Assembly: GCA_963931165.1 (NCBI GenBank)
Contig: OZ006985.1
Location: 558,001-622,000, forward strand
Reading direction: 5' to 3'
Source: Ornithoclostridium sp944380285
GTDB taxonomy: Bacteria; Bacillota; Clostridia; Christensenellales; UBA3700
Length of the DNA: 64,000 nucleotides
The notes beneath the pieces are model-generated. The model had not been told where the DNA came from and did no database searches. It saw nothing but the letters and a program-made list of their open reading frames with translations. The position numbers were made by a program, and so were the translations under genes. Below, in pieces: positions 16,701-23,874 of this stretch; within the stretch, counting starts at the first letter, position 1, and each line of letters starts with the position of its first letter.

Positions 16701-17205
16701 CAATACGGCAAAATCGAGAGACAAATCTCATTATGAAAAATTTCAATCGCAACATCAAAAACTGTATTTTGGCGTAGAACCGACTTCGGTGACGCCCTTT
16801 TCCGAGCCAATGAGAGAGCGTGCGTTGCCAGCGATTTTTGCGGCAATCCATAGATTGATATATAGCCCGAAGGAGGAAAGGGATGCGGCAGATCGTATTC
16901 CAACAGAAGCCGAATTTAAAGAAATCCTAAAGATATTTGACGAAAGGATCAAAGGGATTGACCCCGACGAGGCTGAAAGTGCAAAGAGTCAATTGATACG
17001 TTGCTATAAGGAATGGGAGCATTGGAAACCAAAGAAGTATTCTTATCCCAAGGAGAAATATCGCACAGCAGAGGATGTGCCGTTATTGACATGGATGGGA
17101 ACAACAAAACCTTACAATTGGGACAATAAAGGATGGAGTGCGCCGACTTCTATGAGAAGCGTCGACGGCACGTGCGGCTTGGATACCAACAAATCGATTT
17201 TGTGA
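13768..17205 (+). CDS. drmA: DISARM helicase DrmA
   Basis: An 1145-residue SF2 helicase, in the usual size range for DrmA. The N-terminal 450 residues include the family-typical opening (LLVGPNPLEE, then YVTGILFPQ). Helicase motifs are Walker A PTGGGKTEAYLG near 492-502, QDELHLITGP at 702-711, VASTATISHA near 735, and a second RecA domain with MISVGVDVSRLG and YIQATSRVGRD around 930-965. A zinc-finger-like insert (CPWC near 603, CDNPDC near 638) lies between motifs I and II. DrmA with DrmB binds and translocates on DNA and is the core of the defence complex. The start overlaps the upstream stop in TAATG. Confidence 0.92.
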   Translation: MDNKVKIRDRFTDTVKKLLVGPNPLEEFRQDNGEEILFNGSPLNNIYVTGILFPQNNNRIKGVVELRSAENEEAVNGESDTVDEYRDPSDKNIDSGDVIDAETAKINARYQSAMGITLCVPNRKGISIKISAGTYEGRMSDYPNRVEKKEEGQRIIKNSGKEKICYFRKQHTFGLNVSESDMPTKDTIHKMYSIKENDEDVALQISVTHRMDLKDDRGKIFTVTLINTNTDSYAEYCSSYEKCWFQVGFSVNCDEGFLPLPENFDGRSNDEDYRLNALLYRDVCDYAIGHGCAATWEGQSPKVINAEFMPEYEIKPIVPTTLKGVKFEMKLYSENRDAAVSDMSKMADAYDEWIAAEEAKEVPEEYRKIALKQIDLCKKCSERIRRGIDLIKTDDVIWQAFAFTNEAMLMQQLHYRLPLVKYSDYDERNCCGILENKIVLPDIKNMETWYKNGEIVYGKWRPFQIAFLIMNLDSISDTKSDERKTVDLIWFPTGGGKTEAYLGLTAFAIFLRKLRKKTDEGTSVLMRYTLRLLTSQQYERAASLICAMEKIRQENEEILGKKRITIGLWVGDSLTRNSEKNAAAQIRKIISEKKKDNASIVLKCPWCGASMSTYSDKEGNVHTPGYVTENDKVHFVCDNPDCDFHDDDFELPLRLYDDDIYANPPTLLFGTVDKFAMLPFVSKAKSLFGGDGDNAAPDLIIQDELHLITGPLGSSVGIYEVLIDELCKCNGGMPKRVASTATISHARQQCNALYGCGEENVFQFPVQGTSYRDSFFAHEDVEKIGRKYIGIYGSAVSTSSYASIAAFAAIMYAAKAIEVEEEKTRDPYWTNLAYFGSMRELGQAATWYMTDIKERLETIYRWRMEASLDSAKRRYVYGSGIEELTSRMANDEIPKILKKLEEHYFGNSEQPAEEVSDKKEYPLDICLATNMISVGVDVSRLGLMTVTGQPKSMSEYIQATSRVGRDSENAPGVVFVIYNTAKSRDKSHYEKFQSQHQKLYFGVEPTSVTPFSEPMRERALPAIFAAIHRLIYSPKEERDAADRIPTEAEFKEILKIFDERIKGIDPDEAESAKSQLIRCYKEWEHWKPKKYSYPKEKYRTAEDVPLLTWMGTTKPYNWDNKGWSAPTSMRSVDGTCGLDTNKSIL

Positions 17206-17220
17206 TAAAACGGAGGAACG

Positions 17221-19095
17221 ATGATGAGGAACGAAAAACCCATACGTAAAAGCGCACTGATATCTCCATGGGGTGTCGGAGCAATCGTGCCCGTTGCCAG
17301 CGGCGAAACATTTATGATCGCAGGGTTGAAGTTTTGGTTTGAAAAAAAAGATCCACTCGATCCGGAGAACAAATTAGAGTGCTACGAAATCAAAGATTCG
17401 CGTTTATCGGAAAGACTTGGAGGGAAAAGACTGGTTCAGCCGCCCGAATTCTCCGAAAGTGAGCAAGATGGCGGATATGCAGAAATTGGAATTCCTGCAA
17501 CACGTTTCCCTCGCACATACTATTGTCCTGTATGCGGAAACATCGAAAAATTGGGGGATGCAACGATGGCTATAAATTGCCCGGGGGATAATCGGAAAGG
17601 AAGAGAGGGAGGAACATATTGTTCAAAGAGAAAAGAGGCAGGAAAGAAAACGCCGAAGATGGTTCCGGAAAGATTTGTGGCAATTTGCGAAAATGGGCAT
17701 ATCGAAGATTTTCCAATTGCGGAATGGGTGCATCGCAAATCCGAAAAAGCATATGATCCCGGAAAATGCAAAATGTATAGAAGCACGGGCAGCAACACCG
17801 CGTCTTTAACAGGTGTCAGATATACTTGTACATGCGGAGCAAGTGCTACAATGGCAGGAGCATTCGAATGGGATGAAGAAAACCGAGAGGGCGCATTAAG
17901 CAAAATAGGTGTTAAATGTCGCGGAAAAGCTCCGTGGCTCGGAGACCATTCTGCTGATTGCGACAAGCCGCTGAGGGTTGTACAAAGGGGCGCGTCAAAC
18001 GTTTGGTTTCCCGACATAATCAGTTCTATCTACATCCCTGAAGCCGAAATCAACGTCATAACCGAAAAATGTATCAAAAAGGTGAGCTCACAGCTTGAAT
18101 CGCAAAGGAAAAACGGCGATATCGACAGAGAAATAGTAAAAGAATTTGTAGACAGGTATGCGGAAAATTGGGACGAAGAGAACATGAAAGTCAGTAAGCA
18201 GCTGGCGGTCAAAAAGATAATCGCCGGATTTGAGACAAAGACTGATGATTCCGTAAAAACCGAGGATGACTATCGTAAAGACGAATATGATGTATTGATA
18301 GACAATTACGGTAAGGACGGCGACGAACTGATTGTTAGGAAACATGAATCAGCTGAGTACGAAAACTTGTGGTATTTGAAGAGTATTTCACTGGTCAGCA
18401 AATTAAGAGAGACCAGAGTTTTGACAGGTTTCAGAAGAGTTTCCCCGCAAGCTCCGCAAGCTCGTCTTTCCGAGCCGATGGTCAGGTGGCTTCCCTCTGT
18501 GAAAAACGACGGAGAAGGCATTATGTTTTGTTTTGACAGCGAATTATTGAACAAATGGGCGAAAAACGAAAAAGTGTTGGCGCGGGTTGAAAAAATCAAG
18601 CAAAACATTAAATACAGTTGTGGGAATTGCGAAGATATCAATCCCATTTATGTAGTGATACATACTTTTTCTCATTGTTTGATAACGGCTTTGTCAGAGG
18701 AGAGCGGATATTCCGCCTCTTCAATAAGAGAACGTGTATACTGCCCGAAATTTAGTGATGAAAATGCAATAGAAATGGCGGGGGTATTGATTTATACTTC
18801 ATCGGGAGACTCCGAAGGTTCGTTGGGAGGATTGGTTAGACAGGGGAGGCCGGGAAGGATTGAGGAAATAATAAGGCGTGCGCTGCATGAGGCAGAATGG
18901 TGTTCGGCGGATCCGGTGTGCATTCAAAGCGGCGGACAAGGCATAGACGGAGCCAATTTAGCAGCCTGTCACAACTGCGCGCTTATTCCCGAAACATCGT
19001 GCGAGAATCGCAATACATTCTTGGACAGGGGGTTGTTGATAGGGACACTTCAAGATAAAGGGATAGGGTTTTTCAATAATGAAAGAGAAAATTAA
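17221..19095 (+). CDS. drmB: DISARM protein DrmB (DUF1998)
   Basis: A 624-residue protein of the DrmB family. It has several Cys pairs suited to zinc binding: YYCPVCG near 101-107, CTCGAS near 205, CGNCEDI near 470, and the terminal CHNCALIPETSC near 583, which is the DUF1998 signature. DrmB partners DrmA in the core DISARM complex. The ATG is preceded by GGAGG at good spacing, 15 bp after drmA. The last 17 bp overlap the methyltransferase gene, indicating translational coupling. Confidence 0.92.
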   Translation: MMRNEKPIRKSALISPWGVGAIVPVASGETFMIAGLKFWFEKKDPLDPENKLECYEIKDSRLSERLGGKRLVQPPEFSESEQDGGYAEIGIPATRFPRTYYCPVCGNIEKLGDATMAINCPGDNRKGREGGTYCSKRKEAGKKTPKMVPERFVAICENGHIEDFPIAEWVHRKSEKAYDPGKCKMYRSTGSNTASLTGVRYTCTCGASATMAGAFEWDEENREGALSKIGVKCRGKAPWLGDHSADCDKPLRVVQRGASNVWFPDIISSIYIPEAEINVITEKCIKKVSSQLESQRKNGDIDREIVKEFVDRYAENWDEENMKVSKQLAVKKIIAGFETKTDDSVKTEDDYRKDEYDVLIDNYGKDGDELIVRKHESAEYENLWYLKSISLVSKLRETRVLTGFRRVSPQAPQARLSEPMVRWLPSVKNDGEGIMFCFDSELLNKWAKNEKVLARVEKIKQNIKYSCGNCEDINPIYVVIHTFSHCLITALSEESGYSASSIRERVYCPKFSDENAIEMAGVLIYTSSGDSEGSLGGLVRQGRPGRIEEIIRRALHEAEWCSADPVCIQSGGQGIDGANLAACHNCALIPETSCENRNTFLDRGLLIGTLQDKGIGFFNNEREN

Positions 19096-20224
19096 GGCCA
19101 TTGATTTGTTTTCGGGATGTGGAGGTGTTTCAATCGGGTTGAAAAACGCCGGATTTGACGTAGTATGCGCCGTCGAAATCGACAACGATGCAGTAAAAGC
19201 ATATAAAGGCTACCATTTGCTGTCCAATGTCAATGTTTTTCAACGTGACATTTGTACACTTTCGGGAGAAAAAATTGCGAAAGCAGCTGGCATTAAAAAC
19301 GAAGAATTGTATTTATTGGCAGGGTGTCCTCCGTGTCAAAAATTCTCTATGCAGAATCGCATACGCAATTCGGCGGAAGAGAAAATCGACGAAGTCAAAA
19401 AGCTGCTCATGGAATTCAAAAGGATAATAGTCGAGATGCAACCCCCGTTTGTGTTAATGGAAAATGTTCCCGGGATCAAATCATCTTATGGCGGGCGCAT
19501 CTTGAAAGAATTTCTCGATGTTTTGGGTGCTCAAACCGTCAATTTCATTGGGTACGAAATAGTTTGCGGTGTAGTTAACGCGGCAGATTACGGAGTCCCG
19601 CAATTACGTAAAAGGCTTGTTTTGCATGCGGCGAGGAAGGACGTGCTTGAATCAATGAGAAAGTCGAATTTGCAATTGACGATGCCTATACAGACGCATG
19701 CGAAAGACGGTAAAGGGGGCAAATTGCCTTGGGTGACCGTAAGAGAGGCGTTTGAGGGATTGCCTAAAATCGAGGCAGGTCAACGATACGATGACGAGAA
19801 CATAAAAAATCATTATTGTGCAGGGTTGTCGGAAATCAACAAAAAAAGGATCAAGATAATTCGAGCAAACGGAGGATCCAGGACGGCATTGCCTTCGGAA
19901 TTGATGTTAAATTGTCACAAATCATATGGGGGGCATACCGACGTATATGGCATTATGGATCCCGATATGCCCGCTCCCACAATGACGGGAGGATGTGTTT
20001 GCTATTCCAAAGGGCGATTTGGGCATCCGTTTGAAGACAGAGCAATATCGGTTCGGGAAGCCGCGCGGATTCAAACTTTTCCGGATGATTACATTTTTGG
20101 GAAAAGTTTGACGAAGGCTGCACTTGAAATAGGCAATGCCGTCCCCATAAAACTAGTCGAAGCAAGCGGAAAGATATTTAAGAATATTATAGACAAGCTA
20201 AGAGAAGACAACAAAATATTTTAA
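19079..20224 (+). CDS. drmMII: DNA cytosine-5 methyltransferase DrmMII
   Basis: A 381-residue C5-methyltransferase with the motifs in order: I IDLFSGCGGVSIGL (residues 6-19), IV GCPPCQKFS with catalytic Cys near 86, VI MENVPG near 127, VIII QLRKRL near 175, and X EIGNAVP near 350. The target-recognition region lies between about 200 and 320 and its sequence specificity is unknown. It would methylate host DNA so the DISARM restriction complex ignores it, with Vsr repairing deaminated sites. It is the last gene of the operon and overlaps drmB by 17 bp. Confidence 0.93.
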   Translation: MKEKIKAIDLFSGCGGVSIGLKNAGFDVVCAVEIDNDAVKAYKGYHLLSNVNVFQRDICTLSGEKIAKAAGIKNEELYLLAGCPPCQKFSMQNRIRNSAEEKIDEVKKLLMEFKRIIVEMQPPFVLMENVPGIKSSYGGRILKEFLDVLGAQTVNFIGYEIVCGVVNAADYGVPQLRKRLVLHAARKDVLESMRKSNLQLTMPIQTHAKDGKGGKLPWVTVREAFEGLPKIEAGQRYDDENIKNHYCAGLSEINKKRIKIIRANGGSRTALPSELMLNCHKSYGGHTDVYGIMDPDMPAPTMTGGCVCYSKGRFGHPFEDRAISVREAARIQTFPDDYIFGKSLTKAALEIGNAVPIKLVEASGKIFKNIIDKLREDNKIF

Positions 20225-20360
20225 CAAAAAAATACGCTCAAAGCGGGACTTGCCTTACAGGGAGCGCCGGAAGGGGGACACCGCGGAGCGGTGCGCGAGC
20301 GTGCAGCGCACGGAAACGACGGAGTCGTTTGTGCGGGTTCTAGGTCTCGCATTGGCACAG

Positions 20361-20392
20361 AAAAAAGCCCGAGCAAGTCAGCTCGGGCTTTT
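20361..20392. terminator. Bidirectional terminator downstream of drmMII
   Basis: AAAAAAGCCCGAGC and GCTCGGGCTTTT form a stem around AAGTCA, with A-run and T-run on either side. It is the first strong terminator after the defence operon and is duplicated at 20730-20761. Confidence 0.9.
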
Positions 20393-20411
20393 GGTGCCGA
20401 AGGCGGGACTT
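20392..20411 (-). repeat. tRNA-Leu 3'-end copy 1
   Basis: Exact 20-bp copy of the tRNA-Leu acceptor/T-arm end found at 20980-20999, followed directly by the 26-bp module 20412-20437. Confidence 0.88.
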
Positions 20412-20540
20412 GTAAGGAGCGAAGCGACGGAATAGCGAACGCCGGAAGGGGACGGCTTGACATAATATGTCAAGGCGCGTGAGCGTCACAATTTCGGACG
20501 ATCCCGCCTTCGCACAAGGGAGGAAGCGAGCCAAAAAGCA

Positions 20541-20576
20541 AAAAAATATGAGGCAGTAAAACAGCCTCGTATTTTT
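20541..20576. terminator. Terminator-like hairpin between repeat units
   Basis: GAGGC pairs with GCCTC, extended by A/T pairs and flanked by A- and T-runs, in the unique segment between the two long repeats. Confidence 0.65.
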
Positions 20577-20601
20577 GCCGTAAGGGCGAGCCTTCCGTTG
20601 T

Positions 20602-20621
20602 TGGTGCCGAAGGCGGGACTT
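20602..20621 (-). repeat. tRNA-Leu 3'-end copy 2
   Basis: Exact 20-bp match to 20980-20999, here followed by a different junction (GCCTTACAGGG) at the start of repeat unit B. Confidence 0.88.
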
Positions 20622-20729
20622 GCCTTACAGGGAGCGCCGAAAGGGGACACCGCGGAGCGGTGCGCGAGCGTGCAGCGCACGGAAACGACGGAGTCGTTTG
20701 TGCGGGTTCTAGGTCCCGCATTGGCACAG

Positions 20730-20761
20730 AAAAAAGCCCGAGCAAGTCAGCTCGGGCTTTT
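20730..20761. terminator. Bidirectional terminator, repeat copy
   Basis: Second copy of the GCCCGAGC/GCTCGGGC hairpin with T-run. Confidence 0.85.
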
Positions 20762-20780
20762 GGTGCCGAAGGCGGGACTT
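20761..20780 (-). repeat. tRNA-Leu 3'-end copy 3
   Basis: Exact 20-bp match to 20980-20999, followed by the 26-bp module 20781-20806. Confidence 0.88.
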
Positions 20781-20908
20781 GTAAGGAGCGAAGCGACGGA
20801 ATAGCGAACGCCGGAAGGGGACGGCTTGACATGATATGTCAAGGCGCGTGAGCGTCACTCGGTCGGCATCTCGCCTTCGGCGTCATGGCAAAAGCGAGCA
20901 AAAGAGAA

Positions 20909-20957
20909 GCGGACAAAAAAGAAAGAGAAGCCGAGTTGCTTCTCTTTTTTTGTCCGC
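20909..20957. terminator. Terminator of tRNA-Leu
   Basis: A long stem (GCGGACAAAAAA outer arm, AAAGAGAAGC/GCTTCTCTTT inner arm, loop CGAGTT) with a T-run on the minus strand directly downstream of tRNA-Leu. Confidence 0.85.
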
Positions 20958-20979
20958 TGCCGCAAAGCAAGCGTTGCCG

Positions 20980-21066
20980 TGGTGCCGAAGGCGGGACTTG
21001 AACCCGCACGATGTCGCCATCACCGGATTTTGAGTCCGGCGCGTCTGCCAATTCCACCACTTCGGC
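20980..21066 (-). tRNA. tRNA-Leu(CAA)
   Basis: On the minus strand the acceptor GCCGAAG pairs with CTTCGGC, followed by A and an encoded CCA. The anticodon loop ACTCAAAAT gives anticodon CAA, a long variable arm is present as in class II tRNAs, and the T-arm is GCGGGTTCAAGTCCCGC. Its last 20 bases are the sequence copied three times in the array downstream. Confidence 0.97.
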
Positions 21067-21162
21067 GCGATTTGCTCTATTATATTAGCACAAAAGAACG
21101 GCTTTGGCAATAAAATAACGAAAAAAATATCCAAAACTATGGCAATCGGCGGCGAAGTATAG

Positions 21163-21168
21163 TATAAT
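21163..21168 (+). promoter_or_regulatory. -10 element of the pyrophosphatase gene
   Basis: Consensus TATAAT 41 bp upstream of the ATG; no convincing -35 at the expected distance. Confidence 0.45.
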
Positions 21169-21209
21169 TTAATCCAAGAGGACGCCGCAGGAGGCGGCGG
21201 GGAGGAATT

Positions 21210-21743
21210 ATGAACATTTGGCACGACATTTCTCCGGAGCGCATCACGCCCGAAGATTTCATCTCGGTGATCGAGATCCCCAAGGGGTGCAAGAACAAAT
21301 ACGAGGTCGACAAAGAGACGGGGATGCTCATTTTGGACCGCATTTTGTACACGTCGACGCACTATCCGGCGAACTACGGTTTTATTCCGCGCACCTATGC
21401 GGACGACGGGGATCCGCTGGACGTATTGGTGTTGTGCAGCGAGGAGATCTCGTCGATGTCGTTGGTCAGGTGCTATCCGATCGGTCACATATTGATGATC
21501 GACGAGGGGGCGGAGGATATCAAGGTGATCGCGGTGCCGTTCAAGGAGCCGACGTGGAACGTCTTCCGCGACGTGTCCGATCTTCCGCCGCATATCATCG
21601 AGGAGATCAAGCACTTTTTCGGCGTCTACAAGCAGCTTGAAGGCAAGACGATGAAGGTGTTGCAGCTGTTCGGGCGCGAGCGCACGCTCGAGGTCATCTC
21701 GCAGGCCGTCGAGGAGTACGAGAAGAGATTCGGTGGCAGGTAA
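21210..21743 (+). CDS. ppa: Inorganic pyrophosphatase, family I
   Basis: A 177-residue soluble enzyme that hydrolyses pyrophosphate to phosphate, pulling biosynthetic reactions forward. The family I signature DDGDPLDVLVL, with its three metal-binding Asp residues, lies at about 65-75, preceded by YPANYGFIPRTY. The remaining Lys/Tyr/Asp ligands follow in KVIAVPF and GVYKQLEGK. Length matches bacterial family I enzymes. GGGGAGGAATT precedes the ATG. The last 11 bp overlap the GTG start of the ComEC-like gene. Confidence 0.96.
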   Translation: MNIWHDISPERITPEDFISVIEIPKGCKNKYEVDKETGMLILDRILYTSTHYPANYGFIPRTYADDGDPLDVLVLCSEEISSMSLVRCYPIGHILMIDEGAEDIKVIAVPFKEPTWNVFRDVSDLPPHIIEEIKHFFGVYKQLEGKTMKVLQLFGRERTLEVISQAVEEYEKRFGGR

Positions 21744-23874
21744 GAAGGCGTTCAAGCTGTTCAATCTGCGCGTCTTTCCCGCGGCGCTTCTCGGAGTGAT
21801 TTGCGGGATATGTTCTTACTTATTGACAGATACGGCGATCGTTTCGGCGGTTACGGCAATCGTGCCGGCTGCGGCGATCGTCGCATGTTTTTTACTCAAA
21901 AGAAAGGGTGCGGCGACGTTTTTCGCATGCGTGACGATCGGAGCGGTGCTCGGGATCGTGGGCGCGTTTGCGAACGTTAAGGTCTTGGAGAGCCGCGCAT
22001 TTTACGGCGAAAACATCGTTGTGACCGCAAGGATAAGTTCAGGCAGCGCGGTCGAGCTGGACGGGTCGGTCGACGCGTCGGATTGGCTGACGGTCGACAA
22101 CATAGTTGCCGACGGCGTAAAGCTCGACGGCAAGGGCAGTCTGCTGTTGAGGGTGGCGGGCGAAGACGAACTCAAAGAGGGCGACGTGATCACTTTTGTC
22201 GCCGAGACATTCGGGTCGCTGTCCAACTACGGCGACGGCTTCACAGCGACCGCGTTGGCGCAAGGGAAGCTCTATCAGATCTATGCAGTCACCCTCGAAG
22301 ACGAGCCGAATTTCGAGATCGTGGGCACGCAGTACGACATGTTCGACAAGATCAGGCTCGCCGTCGCGGACAAGCTGAGCGCAAACATGCGCGAAGACAC
22401 CGCCGAATTTGTCTACGCGATGCTGTTCGGCTACAAGGACGTGATGAACGAGGGCATACAAGCCGACTTTGCGGCGAGCGGCACCGCGCATTTGCTGGCG
22501 GTGTCGGGACTGCACGTCGTGATGCTGGCGGCGACGGTGAACGCGCTGTTCCGCAAGATGAGGCTGCCGATGTGGGCGAGTTTTCCGCTGTTGGTCGCGG
22601 TGATGTTCGGTTTCGGGGCGATCTGCGGGTTTGCGCCGTCGATAGTCCGATCGATCGTGATGATCGTCATTTTGGAGTTGGGCAAGATCGTCGGAGGCAG
22701 GTACGACGCGCTGTCGTCGCTGTCGCTTGCGGCGGCGTCGACGCTGATCTTTTCGCCGTACTCGCTGTTCGCGCTGGGGTTCTTGATGAGCTACGCCGCT
22801 GTCTACGGGATAGTGCTGTTCAATGAGACGATCGAACGCGGGCTCGTCCGCGTCAAGTGCCCCAAGGCGCTCGCCGCGGCGCTGGCGGTGACGATCTCGG
22901 CGAACATAGGCGTGCTGCCCATCACCGTGCACACGTTCGGAGCGACGTCGCTCGTGTTCATGCTCGCCAATTTGATGGTGGTGCCGCTGGTGTCGTTCGC
23001 GTTCCCCGTCTTTTTGGTCGCGCTTGTGATAGCGTTCATACCGTATATGGGATGGGTGCTTTCGGCGGTGTCGCTGTTCTTCACCGCGATGATATTGCTT
23101 GTGCAGGCATGTGCGACCATACGCGTCGCGACGATAGAATTTCATCTCGAATGGTATTTGTTCGTCATCTATTTCGTGTTGCTCATATTCATTTCCAGGT
23201 TCAGTTTTGTGCACTTTCAAGCGAAGGGAATTTTGGCGTCCGTGTTGATAGTCGGCTTTTTCGTGCTTGTAGTGGCGCAGTCCGCCGCGCGGTGGATCTA
23301 TCCCGAAAGGGTGATCTGTTTCGGCGATCAAAGCTATGTCGGCGCGGTGTTCGTCACGGACGACGGGCAGGCGTACATAGCCGCCGACGGAGACTTGAGC
23401 TATGCGTTTTTGATCGAGGTGACGGACATCTTGGCGAAGGAGAACGTCGAGAAGGTCACGCTCGCCGCCGACGAAGTGGACGAGTACGACATGTACGCGG
23501 TCGGGAAGCTGTTCACGGCGTACGAGGGAAGGCTGTGCACGCTGTCGTATGTTTCGCCGACGGCGTATGTCAAGGCGACGGTCGAGTCGGTCGCCGACGA
23601 AGACATGGGGATATATTTTGACGACGGCGGGGTGGCGGCGGTGTTTCGCGGCGTCAAGACGTATGTTGCGGTGTCGGCAAGCGGGGCGTGCCCGTCCGCG
23701 GCGGGAGCCGATCTTGTCGTCAGCGCGGAGAAGTATGCGCCGTCGACGGATGAGCAGACGGTGGTCTGCGACGAGGCATATTTCGTCGGAGCGCAAAATT
23801 CATTGCCTTCCGACTTTACGTTTGGGGTAAATAGTGGTAAAATAAAGAAAATCGCCAAATGGAGGTTTGCATGA
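21733..23874 (+). CDS. comEC: ComEC/Rec2-family DNA-uptake channel protein
   Basis: A 713-residue membrane protein. Three N-terminal helices are followed by an extracellular OB-like domain (about 90-215) and then the competence domain, with the ComEC hallmark GTAHLLAVSGLHVVML near 252-267 and about seven further helices up to 515. ComEC forms the channel for transforming single-stranded DNA. The C-terminal 190 residues sit where many ComEC proteins have a metallo-beta-lactamase-like nuclease domain, but no HxHxDH motif is present, so that domain is degenerate. The GTG start overlaps ppa and the 3' end overlaps holA. Natural competence in this organism is not demonstrated. Confidence 0.85.
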   Translation: MAGKKAFKLFNLRVFPAALLGVICGICSYLLTDTAIVSAVTAIVPAAAIVACFLLKRKGAATFFACVTIGAVLGIVGAFANVKVLESRAFYGENIVVTARISSGSAVELDGSVDASDWLTVDNIVADGVKLDGKGSLLLRVAGEDELKEGDVITFVAETFGSLSNYGDGFTATALAQGKLYQIYAVTLEDEPNFEIVGTQYDMFDKIRLAVADKLSANMREDTAEFVYAMLFGYKDVMNEGIQADFAASGTAHLLAVSGLHVVMLAATVNALFRKMRLPMWASFPLLVAVMFGFGAICGFAPSIVRSIVMIVILELGKIVGGRYDALSSLSLAAASTLIFSPYSLFALGFLMSYAAVYGIVLFNETIERGLVRVKCPKALAAALAVTISANIGVLPITVHTFGATSLVFMLANLMVVPLVSFAFPVFLVALVIAFIPYMGWVLSAVSLFFTAMILLVQACATIRVATIEFHLEWYLFVIYFVLLIFISRFSFVHFQAKGILASVLIVGFFVLVVAQSAARWIYPERVICFGDQSYVGAVFVTDDGQAYIAADGDLSYAFLIEVTDILAKENVEKVTLAADEVDEYDMYAVGKLFTAYEGRLCTLSYVSPTAYVKATVESVADEDMGIYFDDGGVAAVFRGVKTYVAVSASGACPSAAGADLVVSAEKYAPSTDEQTVVCDEAYFVGAQNSLPSDFTFGVNSGKIKKIAKWRFA

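Larger units (their letters stand above)
8961..20392 (+). other. Class 2 DISARM-type defence operon (variant)
   Basis: Six same-strand genes with gaps of 15 bp or less, or overlaps, are read from one promoter and end at a strong terminator (20361-20392). Order: vsr, drmE-like, NERD/SF1 helicase, drmA, drmB, drmMII. DrmA, DrmB and a cytosine methyltransferase together are diagnostic of class 2 DISARM, an anti-phage system combining methylation with helicase-based restriction. The usual phospholipase-D nuclease DrmC is not encoded anywhere in the block. Base composition is markedly more AT-rich than the flanking core genes, indicating horizontal transfer. Confidence 0.85.
20243..20489 (-). repeat. 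Hairpin-rich repeat unit A with tRNA-Leu tails
   Basis: About 247 bp repeated at 20613-20858 with only a few differences. Inside it, in plus-strand order, are three perfect hairpins (CACCGC/GCGGTG with a GGA loop from 20279; GTGCGC/GCGCAC from 20291; AAACGAC/GTCGTTT with a GGA loop from 20314), a T-arm-like hairpin near 20334, a terminator hairpin, the tRNA-Leu 3'-end copy and the 26-bp module. It begins with a truncated tRNA-Leu tail (20243-20251). Confidence 0.85.
20613..20858 (-). repeat. Hairpin-rich repeat unit B with tRNA-Leu tails
   Basis: Second copy of the 20243-20489 unit, offset by 369-370 bp, with the same hairpins, terminator, tRNA tail and module. The T-arm-like hairpin GCGGG...TCCCGC (20702-20719) is better preserved here than in unit A. 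The unit ends at GCGTCAC, after which the sequence diverges. Confidence 0.85.

Noticed and set aside
20250..20858. Several 60-120 codon frames within the tRNA-Leu repeats
   Set aside because: They are repetitive translations of hairpin DNA and tRNA tails on both strands.
22039..23796. Long minus-strand open frame opposite comEC
   Set aside because: Arg/His-rich antisense translation of a conserved membrane-protein gene, with no start signals.
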